Shown piece by piece: positions 33,672 through 44,239 of a DNA stretch of 55,270 nucleotides. This DNA comes from Symsagittifera roscoffensis. Its lineage: Eukaryota; Xenacoelomorpha; Acoela; Convolutidae. The notes beneath the pieces are model-generated. The model was not told the DNA's origin, searched no databases, and saw only the letters and a list, made by a program, of their open reading frames with translations. Each line of letters opens with the position of its first letter. The stretch's first letter is position 1. A program made the position numbers and the translations under genes. Where the stretch lies: the NCBI RefSeq assembly GCF_963678635.1, contig NW_026970665.1, positions 1 through 55,270 on the forward strand, written 5' to 3'.

Positions 33672-33920
33672 TGTCAGTTTCATCTTAATTTCGTTAAAAT
33701 TTATTTAAAACAGTCAGATAAAAAGATTTTGATCCTAAAATTTATTAAAATCAATCGGTCTCTAATATTTTGGAATTCGACCTAAGATTGGACAGCCCAA
33801 ACTTTGGATCTATTCCTAAGATCGTCATTCAGTTGTTCGTGGTCACTAACTCCTTACCCAGGACCTTAATAACATAACAAATAACATAACATAACACACA
33901 TTACCTACTTTAGTCTGACA
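33672..33920 (-). repeat. LTR of the Gypsy C/E/F/G family
   Basis: The element ends read TGTCAG and CTGACA, a perfect six-base inverted pair. On its 5' side (minus strand) lies the purine run GCAGGAGGG, a plausible polypurine tract, after the stop codon of the macrodomain-like frame. On its 3' side lies the gag leader of element C. The matching LTR is at 44240-44502. This single LTR therefore joins the 3' end of element F to the 5' end of C. Confidence 0.85.
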
Positions 33921-33930
33921 CCCTCCTGCA
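33921..33930 (-). promoter_or_regulatory. Polypurine tract next to LTR
   Basis: GCAGGAGGG directly abuts the TGTCAG start of the LTR on the minus strand. The equivalent site at 44503-44511 reads CAAGAGGG. Position and composition fit the plus-strand primer site of LTR elements. Confidence 0.7.
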
Positions 33931-33942
33931 TGTCACTTTAAC

Positions 33943-34520
33943 TCAGCCTATATTTAAGTAATGTTTCTTATGTAAGTATACTTGTATATTAAAATCAGAG
34001 AAGGTTACGTGTATGAGCGCGTACAGTTCCCGAGGCTGCAGTCGTCCTCTTTTCGGATCGTACACTGGAAGCGAAAGCTCCTTCACTTCCCTTTCCACGA
34101 GGAAGTCTCTCAATCTCGTCAAGGACAAGACTAGGTTTTCTGGGTCCACGTGCCGCTTCTCCGTCGCCCGTGTCACTAAGAAACATAGGTATTTTGCCGG
34201 TATCTGTGACGCCTCCGGAGGCCAGGCTGCTACGCCCCCTATTCCTGGTCTCTGCTTCCGAAGGAATTCTATGTTTTTATATTCTCTCTTAAAATCTGCT
34301 GCTAACGCTGTCTTAAAATTCATGTCTGCTGTGATTGCTATTGCACATGTTCTATTCGTGAGTATGAAATCGCTTTCTGTTAGTATTATGCTACTTGAAT
34401 ATTCATTTGGTAAGTTAAAATATGACTCAACTACACTCCCTATGTCAGGTTTCTTTGTTTCTTTGCCTGTTTCTGCTTCTAAATCCCATGTCTCTCTCGC
34501 TATTCTTAATTTTTTTTATT
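33943..34520 (-). pseudogene. Macrodomain-like 3' module, element F copy
   Basis: The 126-codon C-terminal frame reads AADFKREYKNIEFLRKQRPG, then KYLCFLVTRATEKRHVDPEN, VEREVKELSLPVYDPKRGRL and VTFSDFNIQVYLHKKHY. Upstream of it, to about 34500, the homologous sequence continues with frame breaks (ESDFILTNRTCAIAITADMN). Spacing and residues match TARG1/OARD1-type macrodomains: an AITADM...FKREY helix, a YLCFLVTR strand, a helix, a KELSLPV strand followed by RLQ, and a final strand. Residues needed for catalysis and the glycine loops are not conserved, so binding or a structural role would be expected rather than hydrolysis. This assignment rests on pattern comparison only. Confidence 0.6.
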
Positions 34521-34790
34521 TATAAATTTTCAGTGTGGGTAAGTCCTACCCCCCCCCCCCACCCCGGAAAAAAGTATCCATTGACGTCCCCGTCAATCGC
34601 ATGCCGGGTATCAAATCGTTCGGTTCTCATGTACTCTATGCTTTCACGATTTACATCTTGAATCGTGACACTGGTCTCCTTTGGGTCCGACGTCATTTCG
34701 TTCAGCCATTCCAGGACACTCAGATTCGTCAAGTATTGTTCATATGACTGCTGTTGCTCGTCGTCGAATTCTACCTCGGGTGATCAGGTG
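34521..34790 (-). pseudogene. Element F acidic C-terminal tail, truncated
   Basis: The frame carries DDEQQQSYEQ and TNLSVLEWLNEMTSDPKET, matching the end of the acidic tail in element G. It is joined at about 34790 to a short scrap of integrase (SAEETCDHLI), so most of the integrase core and the first part of the acidic tail are deleted. A 12-base run of C at 34549-34560 lies where element G has only five. Confidence 0.8.
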
Positions 34791-36115
34791 GTCGCACGTC
34801 TCTTCCGCTGAATTCAGACGACTCGATCGATTGTAAAGGAAATCGCAATATCCTTCGGTCCTTGACCTGCTGGCGTGTTAGACATGCTTTTACCCACTTC
34901 TCGCATGCCTTTTTCATTCCAGGCCACTCAAAAAGCTTCAGGATCCTCTGATATACTTTGTCGATCCCCTGATGGCCCATCTGATCATGCGACCTGAATA
35001 AGAGTTCTGTCTGATAGAGTTGCGGCAACACTCTCGCGTTATACTTGAATAGGACTTTGTCTTCATCTCTTCTCTTGCAAGCCACAATCCCGTCCTTGCT
35101 AAACTATAACCTTCCTTCTTTCTGCATAAAATACTGCCGCAGAATGCGGTAACTGTCTTCCGCAAGGTCTCCTTTGTCCGGAGAACCATTTTCGATCCAC
35201 CTTTTCAGGTTGCTTGTCATGCGGTCAATTCTCTGCGCTCTTAGTAGATCTGAGAGTTTGTATCTCGCCTTCAAGTATGTCTTCATGAACCTCATCTGAC
35301 TATTCAGCTCATTGGGCCGATGCGTGTCTTCTTCCATCTTAACGCACCAAATCTTCGCCAACGGCTGTGTTTCTTGTTTGAACGGCTGAAGATCAGTCCT
35401 GACTACCTCTTTTTGTGGCAACAGGCTTATCGAACGTTTCGTTACCGCTATTGTTTCCAAATCATCCGCTGCGTTGTCGAAGACTCTTTCGCTTGGTATG
35501 AGGTAGCGATCACCGTCAGGATCCTGGTACACCTCTCTAACCAGATCCCTTGCACGAGTTTCCACTAGTAGTTTGTGGATCACTAGTTCGGACACTTCTG
35601 ATCCCGAGCTCGAGTTCCTGTCTGAGTAGGTGTCAATTCCTGAGTTTCGGGAGTTGTCATCTGTTGAAGAGTCTGTGATGGAGTCTGCACCCTCCTCCAG
35701 ATCAGGTTTGTGCTTTCTTCGCACCCATCTGAACTCCACGGACAAAACTTTGTTCCCCAGGTCCTGTTTCTCATCAGGAACTTTTTCATCTATCTCAGAC
35801 TCTCCTGACAAACTTCCTTGTCCCGGGTGTTGATCTTGAACTCGCTGGCTCTTCTCATCGTTCGTCTCGCCGGACAAACAATCTTGCACCAGGTTTCGTT
35901 CTACCTTTTCACCTTCTTTATTCTGGTCCACAAAGGTAACGGTTTTCCTTCGCGTATTGCTCCCCTGTTCTTTCCGTCAGTAAGAAGTACTGGTTAAAAC
36001 CTCGTGTGGTATTGAGGATACTAGTTGTCCTACAATCCCTCCCGTTCTCTTCGTGTTGTCGTCTGGACGGCATGATCTTCACCTTCTCCCTAACTGTCAG
36101 TGATGCCACTGCTGC
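34771..36115 (-). pseudogene. Element F pol linker and integrase zinc-binding domain
   Basis: The minus strand begins with SLTVREKVKIMPSRRQHEEN and, after a frameshift near 35930, continues with an acidic linker holding two LSGE motifs (CLSGETNDEKS, SLSGESEIDEK). MRFMKTYLKARYKLSDLLRA and DSYRILRQYFMQKEG precede integrase. A TAG replaces Tyr in RL-Y-FSKDG. The HHCC zinc domain follows (HDQMGHQGIDKVYQR ... ACLTRQQV), where the last cysteine is Arg. The catalytic core is deleted. The frame abuts a family D LTR at 36115. Confidence 0.85.
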
Positions 36116-36730
36116 TGTTTAAAGATTTAGGTAAACAGAAGAAAAGATAATAGTGAGAGGTATTAGGTTATTAAGAGACAGGCTAGCAACCAGTGACTGC
36201 ACTGGTAAATTGCCTTTCAAAAAAGACCAAACCAAAACAAAACAGGTCCAAACTCGGATATTCGCGACACTATGTCTTAATTAAAAAAGAGTTTGTAACT
36301 CATTGGTGTGGATTGAAGTCCAAAACGTTTTTGAGAAAAGTGACTGCCCTGAGGTTTTTAGTAGGTCTAGCTCGGGCAGTCCGAAGGCAGATAGGTAAGA
36401 GGAGACTCGGTGGGTGCAATAGACGCCCACTTGAGAATATTACTGCCTTCAAGTTTTGTCTGTTTGGTGCAGCACCAAGCAGGGAAAGCTCTTTTTTTTA
36501 TAAAACAAGTTCGACTATTGTACTGCGACCGACTGAAAATACAATACACATACGTTTTTCATAAAATTATTCTTATTTTGTTACATCTGGTTTTAAATCA
36601 ACAATTTGTGCTTGATTGGGTAGTGAATACACTATCTTTTAAATTGACTAATATCATCATACTGTGCTAGTTCTCAAATCTTACTACTAATAAACGATTA
36701 TTGTGAATAAGTTATATATACGCTGTATAT
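36116..36730 (+). repeat. Family D LTR, 3'-truncated copy
   Basis: The start TGTTTAAAGATTTAGG and the next 600 bases match the LTR at 38301. Near 36730, after TATATACGCTGTATATAC, both copies continue into UBE2K-derived sequence. Unlike 38301-39549, this copy never returns to LTR sequence, so its 3' end is missing. Its upstream neighbour is minus-strand pol of element F. Confidence 0.8.
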
Positions 36731-37445
36731 ACATTTTTCATCCTGAGACTTCGAAAAACTTTTAATGAGAGTAAGTTTGAATTTCTCAATCAACTCTTTC
36801 TTTTCTAGAAAACATAATTATTATCAACCTGAAACAAAAATGCTAGGCAAAATTTAATTGAATCGAAAATTTCCATTTTAATTTTTCTACAGACGTTGTT
36901 GGTCCTGAAATACCTGATTCGCAACTACTGCATCTTGAGGATCATCTCGTTCAGGTGATGCAAGCAGTGCTTGTATAGAAAGTAGCACCGTTCTTAATGT
37001 CATAGCAGCAGCCATATGGTCTTTCAAAATATCAAGACAGATGGGGCCAGTCACACTGCTGATATTAGGATGCCATATCTTGGTTTCGAACTTAATTTTC
37101 GGCGGATTAAAAGGGTATGAGTCGGGGACTGTAATGTCTAATTTAAACTTTCCTCCCTCGTATGGTGTATCTGGGGGCCCGAATTATTCGCCCTTGAGGT
37201 GTAGAATATTGCTGTCTACCATGTCAAGCTTGATCAATTTCAACGGCTAAAATTATAAGAGACGTTATATTACATTTCAGCCTTTAATCAGAATATTAGA
37301 CACACTTAAATATGACCTAGTAAACAAACTTACGTCTTTCTCATCTGTGGGCTGTGTGACTTCCTTAAACTCACGCTTGACCCTTGCGGGTGCAATTGTC
37401 GCCATTAAAAAAGTTTCGCAGAACCAAAATCTGAAATAGAAACTA
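36731..37445 (-). pseudogene. UBE2K: UBE2K-like E2 ubiquitin-conjugating enzyme, exons 1-2 only
   Basis: Exon 1 (37405-37334) encodes 24 residues, MATIAPARVKREFKEVTQPT onward, ending at GAC before GTAAGT. After an 87-base intron ending TTTTAG, exon 2 (37246-36914) encodes 111 residues ending VVANQ before a GTATTT donor. The E2 fold features are present: [20 protein letters not shown] and the active-site Cys in ICLDIL. It is broken: TAA at 37186-37188, and QW to HM after ILKD. The C-terminal UBC residues and UBA domain of the usual 200-residue protein are missing. E2-25K proteins pass ubiquitin from E1 to substrates or chains. Confidence 0.9.
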
Positions 37446-38300
37446 ACCGAGTGTGTCATTCGACCAGAATTCCTTCTTTTCGATGATTAACAGTCTTATT
37501 TGACGAATTGAACGGATTGGGAAGGATCGTTCAAAAAGAAAGAGACGTAACTTTTTTTGGACTGAACACCTTAATTCGGATATTGAACGGTACCAGAGGG
37601 GTATAATATTATTAGTACTACTACTTACGCTACTGATTTTAATAATTTTATCCCGTTTCCCAGACAAACAGACCATCAAAAGACCAAATTTAGGGTCATA
37701 ATTTTGAAATTTTGATTCCAATTGAAACGCGTTTTTTGAGATATCTCAATTTTCGCAACCGGTAAATAGCAAGAGTTTAGTGAATTAAACCCCTACCAAA
37801 AGGTGTTAACGGTTGAATAAAGCAATTTTACGCTCTTCTAGAAGAATAGGGAAGGCTAAAGATACCAGAAAACCTTGATCGAGCCGAAATTAGGCTTGCG
37901 AAAAGACCCTTCACCGTTAGCGTGAATTGTCAAATAAGAGGCTTAACTTCAACCCGGAAGGGTCAAGGGAAGGACCACATGTCCTTCCTAGTTGATACAA
38001 ACAGCATAATAGCATCGGACAACGTATCCGGAGGGGTACAGGTTGAAAATCAAGGAAGTCTCCGGAAAGCTATTTTTACAAAACCGGAGGGGTTCCAATC
38101 AGGAGGGGTCCAATTTTTTCCTAATTAGGAGGGGTCCCAATCCGGAGGGATCTTACTTTTGCCAACCCGGAGGGGTCCCAATCCGGAGGGTCTCAATTTT
38201 GCCAATCCGGAAGGGTCTCAAATTTGCCAATCCGGAGGGGTCCTATTTTTGCCATTCCGGAGGGGTACTGTTTTTTGTCAACCCGGAGGGGTACTATTTT
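37446..38300 (+). mobile_element. Family D non-coding region, short copy
   Basis: From about 37540 this is homologous to 12330-13746 but lacks about 700 bp in the middle. It has the same landmarks, such as TTAATTCGGATATTGAAC, ACCTTGATCGAGCCGAAATT and the GACCCTTCACCGTTAG block. It ends in the CCGGAGGGGTC array (38026-38296) and then an LTR. The first hundred bases next to the UBE2K fragment are not assigned. Confidence 0.75.
38026..38296 (+). repeat. Array of CCGGAGGGGTC-like units, second copy
   Basis: About eleven units close to CCGGAGGGGTC are spaced as in the 13535-13740 array and end just before the LTR at 38301. Unit number and the variant bases differ from the first array, so units have turned over since the copies separated. 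Confidence 0.9.
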
Positions 38301-39549
38301 TGTTTAAGGACTTAGGTAAACAGAAGAAAAGATAATAGTGAGAGGTATTAGGTTATTAAGAGACAGGCTAGCAACCAGTGACTGCACTAGTAACTTGCCT
38401 TTCAAAAAAGACCAGACCAAAACAAAACAGGTCCAAATTCAGATATTCGCGACACTATGTCTTAATTAAAACAAAGTTTGTAACTCACTGGTGTGAATTG
38501 AAATCCAAAACGTTTTCGAGAAAAGTGACTGCCCTGAGGTTTTTAGTAGGTCTAGCTCGGGCAGTCCGAAGGCAGATAGGTAAGAGGAGAATCGGTGGGT
38601 GCAATAGACGCCCACTTGAGAATATTACAGCCTTCAAGTTTTGTCTGTTTGGTGCAGCACCAAGCAGGGAAAGCTCTTTTTTTTAAAAAATAAGTTCGAC
38701 TATTGTACTGCGACCGACTAAAAATACAATACACATAAGTTTTTCATAAAATTATTCTTATTTTGTTATATCTGGTTTTAAATCAACAGTTTGTGCTTGA
38801 TTGGGTAGTGAATACACTATATTTTAAATTGACTGATATCATCATACTGTGCTAGTTCTCAAATCTTACTACTAATAATCGATTATTGTGAATAAGTTGT
38901 ATATACGCTGTATATACATTTTTCATCCAGAGACTTCGGAAAAGTTTTAATGAGAGTAAGTTTGAATTTCTCAATCAACTCTTTCTTTTCTAGAAAATAT
39001 AATTTTTATCAACCTGAAACAAAATTGCTAGGCAAAATTTAATTGAATCGAAAATTTCCATTTTAATTTTCTACAGACGTTGTTGGTCCTGAAATACCTG
39101 ATTCGCAACTACTGCATCTTGAGGATCATCTGGTTCAGGTGATGCAAGCAGTGCTTGTATAGAAAGTAGCACCGTTCTTAATGTCATAGCAGCAGCCCAT
39201 TGGTCTTTCAAAATATCAAGACAGATGGCACCAGTCACACTGCTGATATTGGGATGCCATATCTTGGTCTCGAACTTAATTTTCGACGGATTAAAAGGGT
39301 ATGAGTCGGGGACTGTAATGTCCAATTTAAACTTTCCTCCCTCGTATGGTGTATCTGGGGGCTCGAATGTTTCGCCCTTGAGGTGTAGAATATTGTTGTC
39401 TACCATGTCAAGCTTGATCAATTTCAACGGCTAAAATTATAAGAGACGTTATATTACATTTCAGCCTTTAATCAGAATATTAGACACACTTTCATATGAC
39501 CTAATCGATTATTGTGAATAAGTTGTATATACGCTGTGCCGTGATAACA
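38301..39549 (+). repeat. Family D LTR containing a UBE2K insert
   Basis: The LTR begins TGTTTAAGG and ends TAACA. It matches 13747-14365 except that 590 bases (38912-39501) are inserted. The insert is flanked by a perfect 36-base direct repeat of LTR sequence (38876-38911 and 39502-39537). The insert is homologous to 36731-37320. Downstream is the family D leader and gag. Confidence 0.88.
39098..39430 (-). pseudogene. UBE2K: UBE2K-like E2 exon 2 inside an LTR
   Basis: This 333-base exon is open throughout and bounded by TTTTAG on its 5' side and GTATTT on its 3' side, with intron sequence beyond both. It encodes the core of the UBC fold, with [28 protein letters not shown] and the active-site Cys in [17 protein letters not shown]. 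Unlike the copy at 36914-37246 it has no stop. Exon 1 is absent. It lies antisense to the LTR and cannot make a full enzyme alone. Confidence 0.92.
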
Positions 39550-39678
39550 TACAAGGATTCGTGGTCACTTTTTAATAGAAACTTTTGGAATTTTTTGTGT
39601 TGTGTTAATATTAGCAGTAGTCAGATCAAAAGGACACTAGCAATCGAATTGGGTGTATAGGTAGTAAGAAATGGTAAA

Positions 39679-40424
39679 TTGAATATGAGTCTAGACAAGT
39701 CAAGGATACCTAAGCTAGGTGATAGCTCCAGGAAATTCATATCTGAGAAACAGAGAAGAGCAATGACCGACCCTTTTGTGGAAAGGATCACACAAACCCG
39801 GACCGACAAAGGGGAGACGGTTTCAGGCAGAATGGTTGAAACCAGAAGTCAAAAGTCCTCAGAAGAGCGAAATGCTACGCTAGAAGTGGAGGTCCATCCG
39901 GACCAGACCATGAATGAGAACCAGGAAATACATGGACCGGAAGCGAGAGACAGAAGGCTGGCGAGTGAATCTACTCCGGTAGAACAGGGCCAAGATTTTG
40001 CCACTTCTACCGGGACACTGGACCGAGAGGAGATTTCGGAACTGTCCGACATCTCTACTGAAATTGTGGCAACTAGAAGATCTCCCACATACAACACCAT
40101 GATGGCAGGCGCGATGGAGAAACAGGCAACGTTCTCACCGTTTTCAGAAATAGTGAAGAACAATTTCGGAAACATCTTTCCATTCACCATGGGAGTGGGT
40201 ACAGGAAATGGAGGTGAATCCCAGGAGGAAGAAGAGGACGATGATGAGCAATTTGACTTTGGATCTCGAGTCAGCCTCAATAGTTCGACCCAGCAGAATG
40301 AGGCATACACCGACAGAGAGACTGGAACCATGGACAAGTTTGGTGTGGTGAGAACGATAAGCAAAGACACAAACACATCAGGCCAGTCAAGAGGCTTTGC
40401 AATTCAGAGACGCGAACTTGGAAG
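39679..40424 (+). pseudogene. Family D gag N-terminus, copy 2
   Basis: The frame starts MSLDKSRIPKLGDSSRKF and stays open to the junction. Regions are ITQTRTDKGETVSGRMVETR, then VEQGQDFATSTGTLDREEIS, from which point it matches element C gag, and the acidic patch GESQEEEEDDDEQFD. After GQSRGFA a small deletion shifts the frame, and gag homology ends near 40424. The last codons come from a 31-base tandem repeat (ATTGATACTTCCACTACTG twice, 40430-40485). Beyond it lies minus-strand sequence of element E. Confidence 0.87.
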
Positions 40425-42018
40425 AATAGAAACGATTGATACTTCCACTACTGATACGTCCAACGATTGATACTTCCACTACTGCTTGGAGGAATTCTTT
40501 TATCAAGTATCGAGAGAGTTTTGGGTAGACTTTTGCCAAGAAGGACGGGGTCAATCCGGCTCCCAGCCCTTCCAGCATGCTATCTGTCCGTTCAAAGCCT
40601 TCTCCTCCCTTCACCTTCTGTGTCCAGAAAGTTTCCAGGGTAACTTGGAACTCTCTGTTTACAAACTCGGCTGCCTTCTCTTCGGCATTTTTGGCCAGGT
40701 TCACCTCCTTTACAAGGTAGGCATGGATCTTCCTGATCATCACTGGGCCTTGCTCAAAAGCATCCGCACCCAATGCCGCTACTCGAGCAGTTAGGTGTAG
40801 CCACTTGTAAGCTTCTGGCTTGGTTCTCAAAACCATCGCCTCCAAGTGACCTCTGGTATCCTTGGAGTTGTTTCTTCTCTCTCCTTCCTCTTTTATGTCC
40901 CTTCCTGGGAACCATAAGCCATTCGACATCGCCACAATTACTCGATGATCATCATCTATTCCTGGCTTCAACTTGAGCTGTCGACTGAAGTTGGACAATT
41001 CCAACCCCAGCACCTCCTTCAACACTAGTATGTGTAGTGAGTGGTCCTTGAATCCTCTCATTGAGTTCGAGATATCCGACCACACCGCCGGTAGTTCGGC
41101 CCTGAGTGGTCTCAGAATCTCCATCTCTATCTCGCGATTTGGGGCCGATATGATTACATCATATTTCCCTTCCGAGAGCAAAGCCACTATCGCATACACG
41201 AACTTTAGTCCATCCGGGAGACGTGCATACCCCGGAGACAGCGAGAACACGGCTCTCGGTGTCATCTTGGTGAAGGAACCTTCTTTCAGGGTGTCCACTA
41301 CTTCACCCATCGACTCGAGTATATCTTTTGTCGCTGGCCATACAGCGGCTTCGGCTATCGTAGGCTCCCTGAGTCTGCTCAGGAAACCTCTACTGTATAA
41401 ATGGTCATTGATGCCAGCAAACACAATTGTGATTGGGTTCATCTCTGTCTGTCTTTGTACCCCGATCGCCATTGACACGGATTGCATTAGGTCCAGATCG
41501 ACCGCCGCCAAAATTATAACATCCGGCCAAAACAGAGACTTGGAAATGTGTTTGAAGTCTGAATTCGCTGCTATCATAATCTTGGCCTTCCTCGTTTCCG
41601 CCTTGTCATACGCGGCAAAGATGGTCTCATCTTTCTTTATCGCTTTCAACCCGTCGTATCTTTGGACATCACCTTCCTGATTCACTTGTTTCGGACATAG
41701 TCTTTCTTTCATATGACCTGGGGGTGTTTTCAGCTGCCTGAACATCTTATCAGGTCTCTCTTCTCGATTTCCCTCATCGTGAATCAGTTTTACGTTTTGT
41801 AACGGTCTTGCCTTCACTGGGCCCATTGTGTTATTAGAGGGCAGTCCCTCTAGATCAGCAAACTTCAACGCCGTCGTGGAGCTGAAGTTTATGCCCGCAG
41901 CTATCAACCAATCCACTCCTGTTGTCGAGTTCAGTCCACTGACCGATAACCTTGCTCCGTTCAGCATCCTCATGGAATCCGCTGCGAAGCTCACCGTCTG
42001 AAGGTTCAGTTTCATCAA
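40425..42018 (-). pseudogene. Second SGNH-like domain protein of element E
   Basis: About 530 codons are open. Near residues 145-206 the order is KIMIAANSDF, PDVIILAAVDLDLM, and FAGINDH. The last resembles the G-x-N-D block of SGNH hydrolases, but a GDS serine block is not evident, so this domain may be inactive or bind only. The rest includes FSLSPGYARLPDGLKFVYAI, HRVIVAMSNGLWFPGRD, and a C-terminal helix-rich region. It is in the same frame as the first SGNH domain and separated from it by a single TGA near 42037, so both were probably one protein. The last dozen codons read into antisense family D gag. Confidence 0.6.
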
Positions 42019-42036
42019 GTCATCCTTGTATAGGTG

Positions 42037-43119
42037 TCAGGGAGAAATTATTGGCATCGACCACATTAGAGAGCTCCTGTTTGGACGTTGCTCCTCTCGA
42101 CTGGTGCTCGTCGTCTCAGATCTCGTATCCGATCTAGAGGTGCTGGTCGTTTCCGCTGTCGAGTTGACAGGCCCTAATCTTCGCCTAGGACTAATGGTCT
42201 TCCTCATGGGCGCTTCTCTCAATCGATCTCGTACATCCGTTCTGTGCCCGGGTTCGCTGGAGCTTTGCGGCTTATAGATGGTCACGGCTGGGACCGCTCC
42301 CAAACGTGTTTCCAGGTTAGGAAGCAGAAAGGTGGTAATTGTCGGTTCTTTGGATGCCTCCTCTTCCTTCAGCACTCCCGTGTCGAAGAGTTCTACTTCC
42401 AATTCATCCAATCGCTCCTGGAAGACTCTGTTCAACCAAGCCTGTCCTTCTATGCTATCAAAGTGGATGCCGTCAGTGGCCATCCTGGCCTGATCCATAG
42501 CCCTCAGCTCATTTTCGATATCCATAAGGATCATCCTTCCGGCATTCTTACTTGCAAGATTCCTCAGGATGTTGTTCCACCTGATTACTCCTTCGTTGTG
42601 CCTTCTCCCTGCTGCAGTCAATGCCCTCGTGCTCATTGGCACAGTGCAAACGGTCAGTACAGCGCAGTTGAACTTTTGCCATAGGGTAGTAAACAAGCAC
42701 ACCATCATTGATTCCCATAGTGCTTCTTCCTCATCTGAGCTTCTCGAGATATTATTTGTCCCAACTAGGATCGCTACTTTAGGGATTCTCCCTGGATTCA
42801 TCAACTCTACCATCCAAAATAACTGGGCTATCGACGCGCCTCCGAAAGCCATCACCGTGGTGATCCAGGAGGTCCTCAAGTTTGAGAGCACTCTGACCAA
42901 GCTGTCTCCCAGTATCAGATGTGATGTCCCCAGTGGTGGTTGCTGCAGGTTCACTGCCGGGTTCCAGGTCGCTCGATTGAAGCAAGCTCTCGGATCCGCC
43001 TCCGGAACTCCTGTGAAGTTATACTTCAACTGATACTTCTTTTGTACATCAATTACCCGTGACTCTTTCTTCGCCGGCATTTTTCGTATCTTCCGGTCTG
43101 GGACTTTTGAGCTCCCCAT
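42037..43119 (-). pseudogene. SGNH/GDSL hydrolase-type domain of element E
   Basis: All four SGNH blocks are visible in 360 codons: HLILGDSLVRV (Ser at residue 73), AFGGAS (Gly near 94), LVGTNNIS (Asn 122) and DGIHFD (Asp 216 and His 219). SGNH enzymes hydrolyse esters of lipids or sugars. An esterase of this kind is known in ORF1 of CR1-like LINEs; here it lies behind a gypsy-type gag start. Upstream residues KESRVIDVQKKYQLKYNFTG may be a separate domain. The C-terminus is Arg/Ser/Thr-rich and ends at a TGA, after which the second domain continues in frame. Confidence 0.8.
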
Positions 43120-43250
43120 TGATAGCGTTGCATATCGCTAACTCCCCTTTTGGTCATTACGTCTTGGGAGAGCCGTACTCTGCCCGTATCGTCGATCGTT
43201 CCATAGGGTGCAGTCACCCCGGAACCTGGCGCATTCCTTTTGGCGACTAG

Positions 43251-44138
43251 TCATCCAGCTGTCTCTATCAGCTTCCTCACCGTTTGCTCCACGACTGGGT
43301 CACCCAAGGTATCACTCGGATCCGGGATTGTCACTCGACCTGTTGTTGTCGCGGTTCTCGTTTCCGTTGTCTGACTCATCTCTCGAGGCGTCAAGAGCTC
43401 CATCGGGGACTGCCCACGAGGAATATTCCTTGCAGGTATCACTTTTTCCACGGCTGTTGTCAATGCCACCCGCTCCGATCGCTCCTCTTAGTCCCGTCTC
43501 AAGCGTTCAATTTCTTCACCCTGCTTTTTGTTGCAGTCTTCAAACAATCTCTTCCACATGTCTCTGTCGTCCTCCGTAATCAGCATGGTCTTTGTCATTT
43601 CATCCAGCTCCTTTCTGGTCCTTTCCAGCTCATCTTTCATCCCATCTAGATCTTGCATGGTTTGGTTCGTTTGAACCCCCTGTTCTACTCTCGCCCTCTT
43701 TCTTGGCACAGCTATTCTCAGTGGTGAACTAGACGAGGCAGCCTCGCTGTTCATCTCTTGATGCATTCTCCTCAGCCCAGGCTTGGGCTTGGAGGGCAAA
43801 GTTATCTCACCTGGTTGATAAGTCCTAGAACTTCCCAATCCAGGCTCGTTCGCCAAGTCACTCCCTGAGAGAGCCCCGTTTCTCCACCTCATCATTCTCA
43901 TGTTGGGGCGGTCTAGTACTGCCCTCTCTCCGTATGCTGCCATCAATAGGACTTCCGTGGGACGGTCCCCACGGTTGTCATGCCCCAAGATTTTTATCAG
44001 GGCGGTCAGCAACATGACTACCTCTGGGTCCTCCAGAGCGAAGTCTCGATCCATTAGCCGACGATAGATCGCATCTATCATCGGTCCTACATATGCCTCT
44101 GCCAGGTCCATCAATTCATCCAAGTTAAAATTATCCAT
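43251..44138 (-). pseudogene. Element E gag-like N-terminus and coiled coil
   Basis: The start MDNFNLDELMDLAEAYVGPM follows the LTR leader. Residues 1-120 match element C nearly throughout, up to KPKPGL. The sequence then differs from C: a basic patch PRKRARVEQ and a coiled coil (MKDELERTRKELDEMTK ... FEDCNKKQGEEIERL). One in-frame TAA at 43488 interrupts it, and the same frame continues to 43251 with a Thr/Pro-rich stretch. A frameshift separates it from the SGNH frame, so gag and hydrolase may once have been one polyprotein. Confidence 0.82.
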
Positions 44139-44239
44139 ACTGTTCTTCAGGTTCGATTTGATTTGATTCCAAGGTTTGACTCAAGTGAGTAATTAAACGA
44201 TCAATCAGGATCTAGAAAAAAGGTCACGAATATCACACT

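Larger units (their letters stand above)
40425..44239 (-). mobile_element. Element E: gypsy-type LTR and gag start with SGNH genes
   Basis: From the LTR at 44240-44502 leftwards, this element has the gag start shared with element C, a coiled coil, and then two SGNH-hydrolase-like domains in place of capsid, protease and polymerase. It therefore could not replicate alone. The left end meets the family D gag head-on. Confidence 0.8.

Noticed and set aside
34013-34525. Plus-strand open frame of 170 codons, with a similar one at 44596-44967
   Set aside because: It is antisense to the macrodomain-like module, which is conserved at protein level on the minus strand. The plus-strand frame breaks in the second copy.
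37277-37459. A 60-codon minus-strand protein beginning upstream of UBE2K exon 1
   Set aside because: Only the internal part from MATIAPARV to the GTAAGT donor is UBE2K exon 1. The rest is upstream sequence and intron read through.
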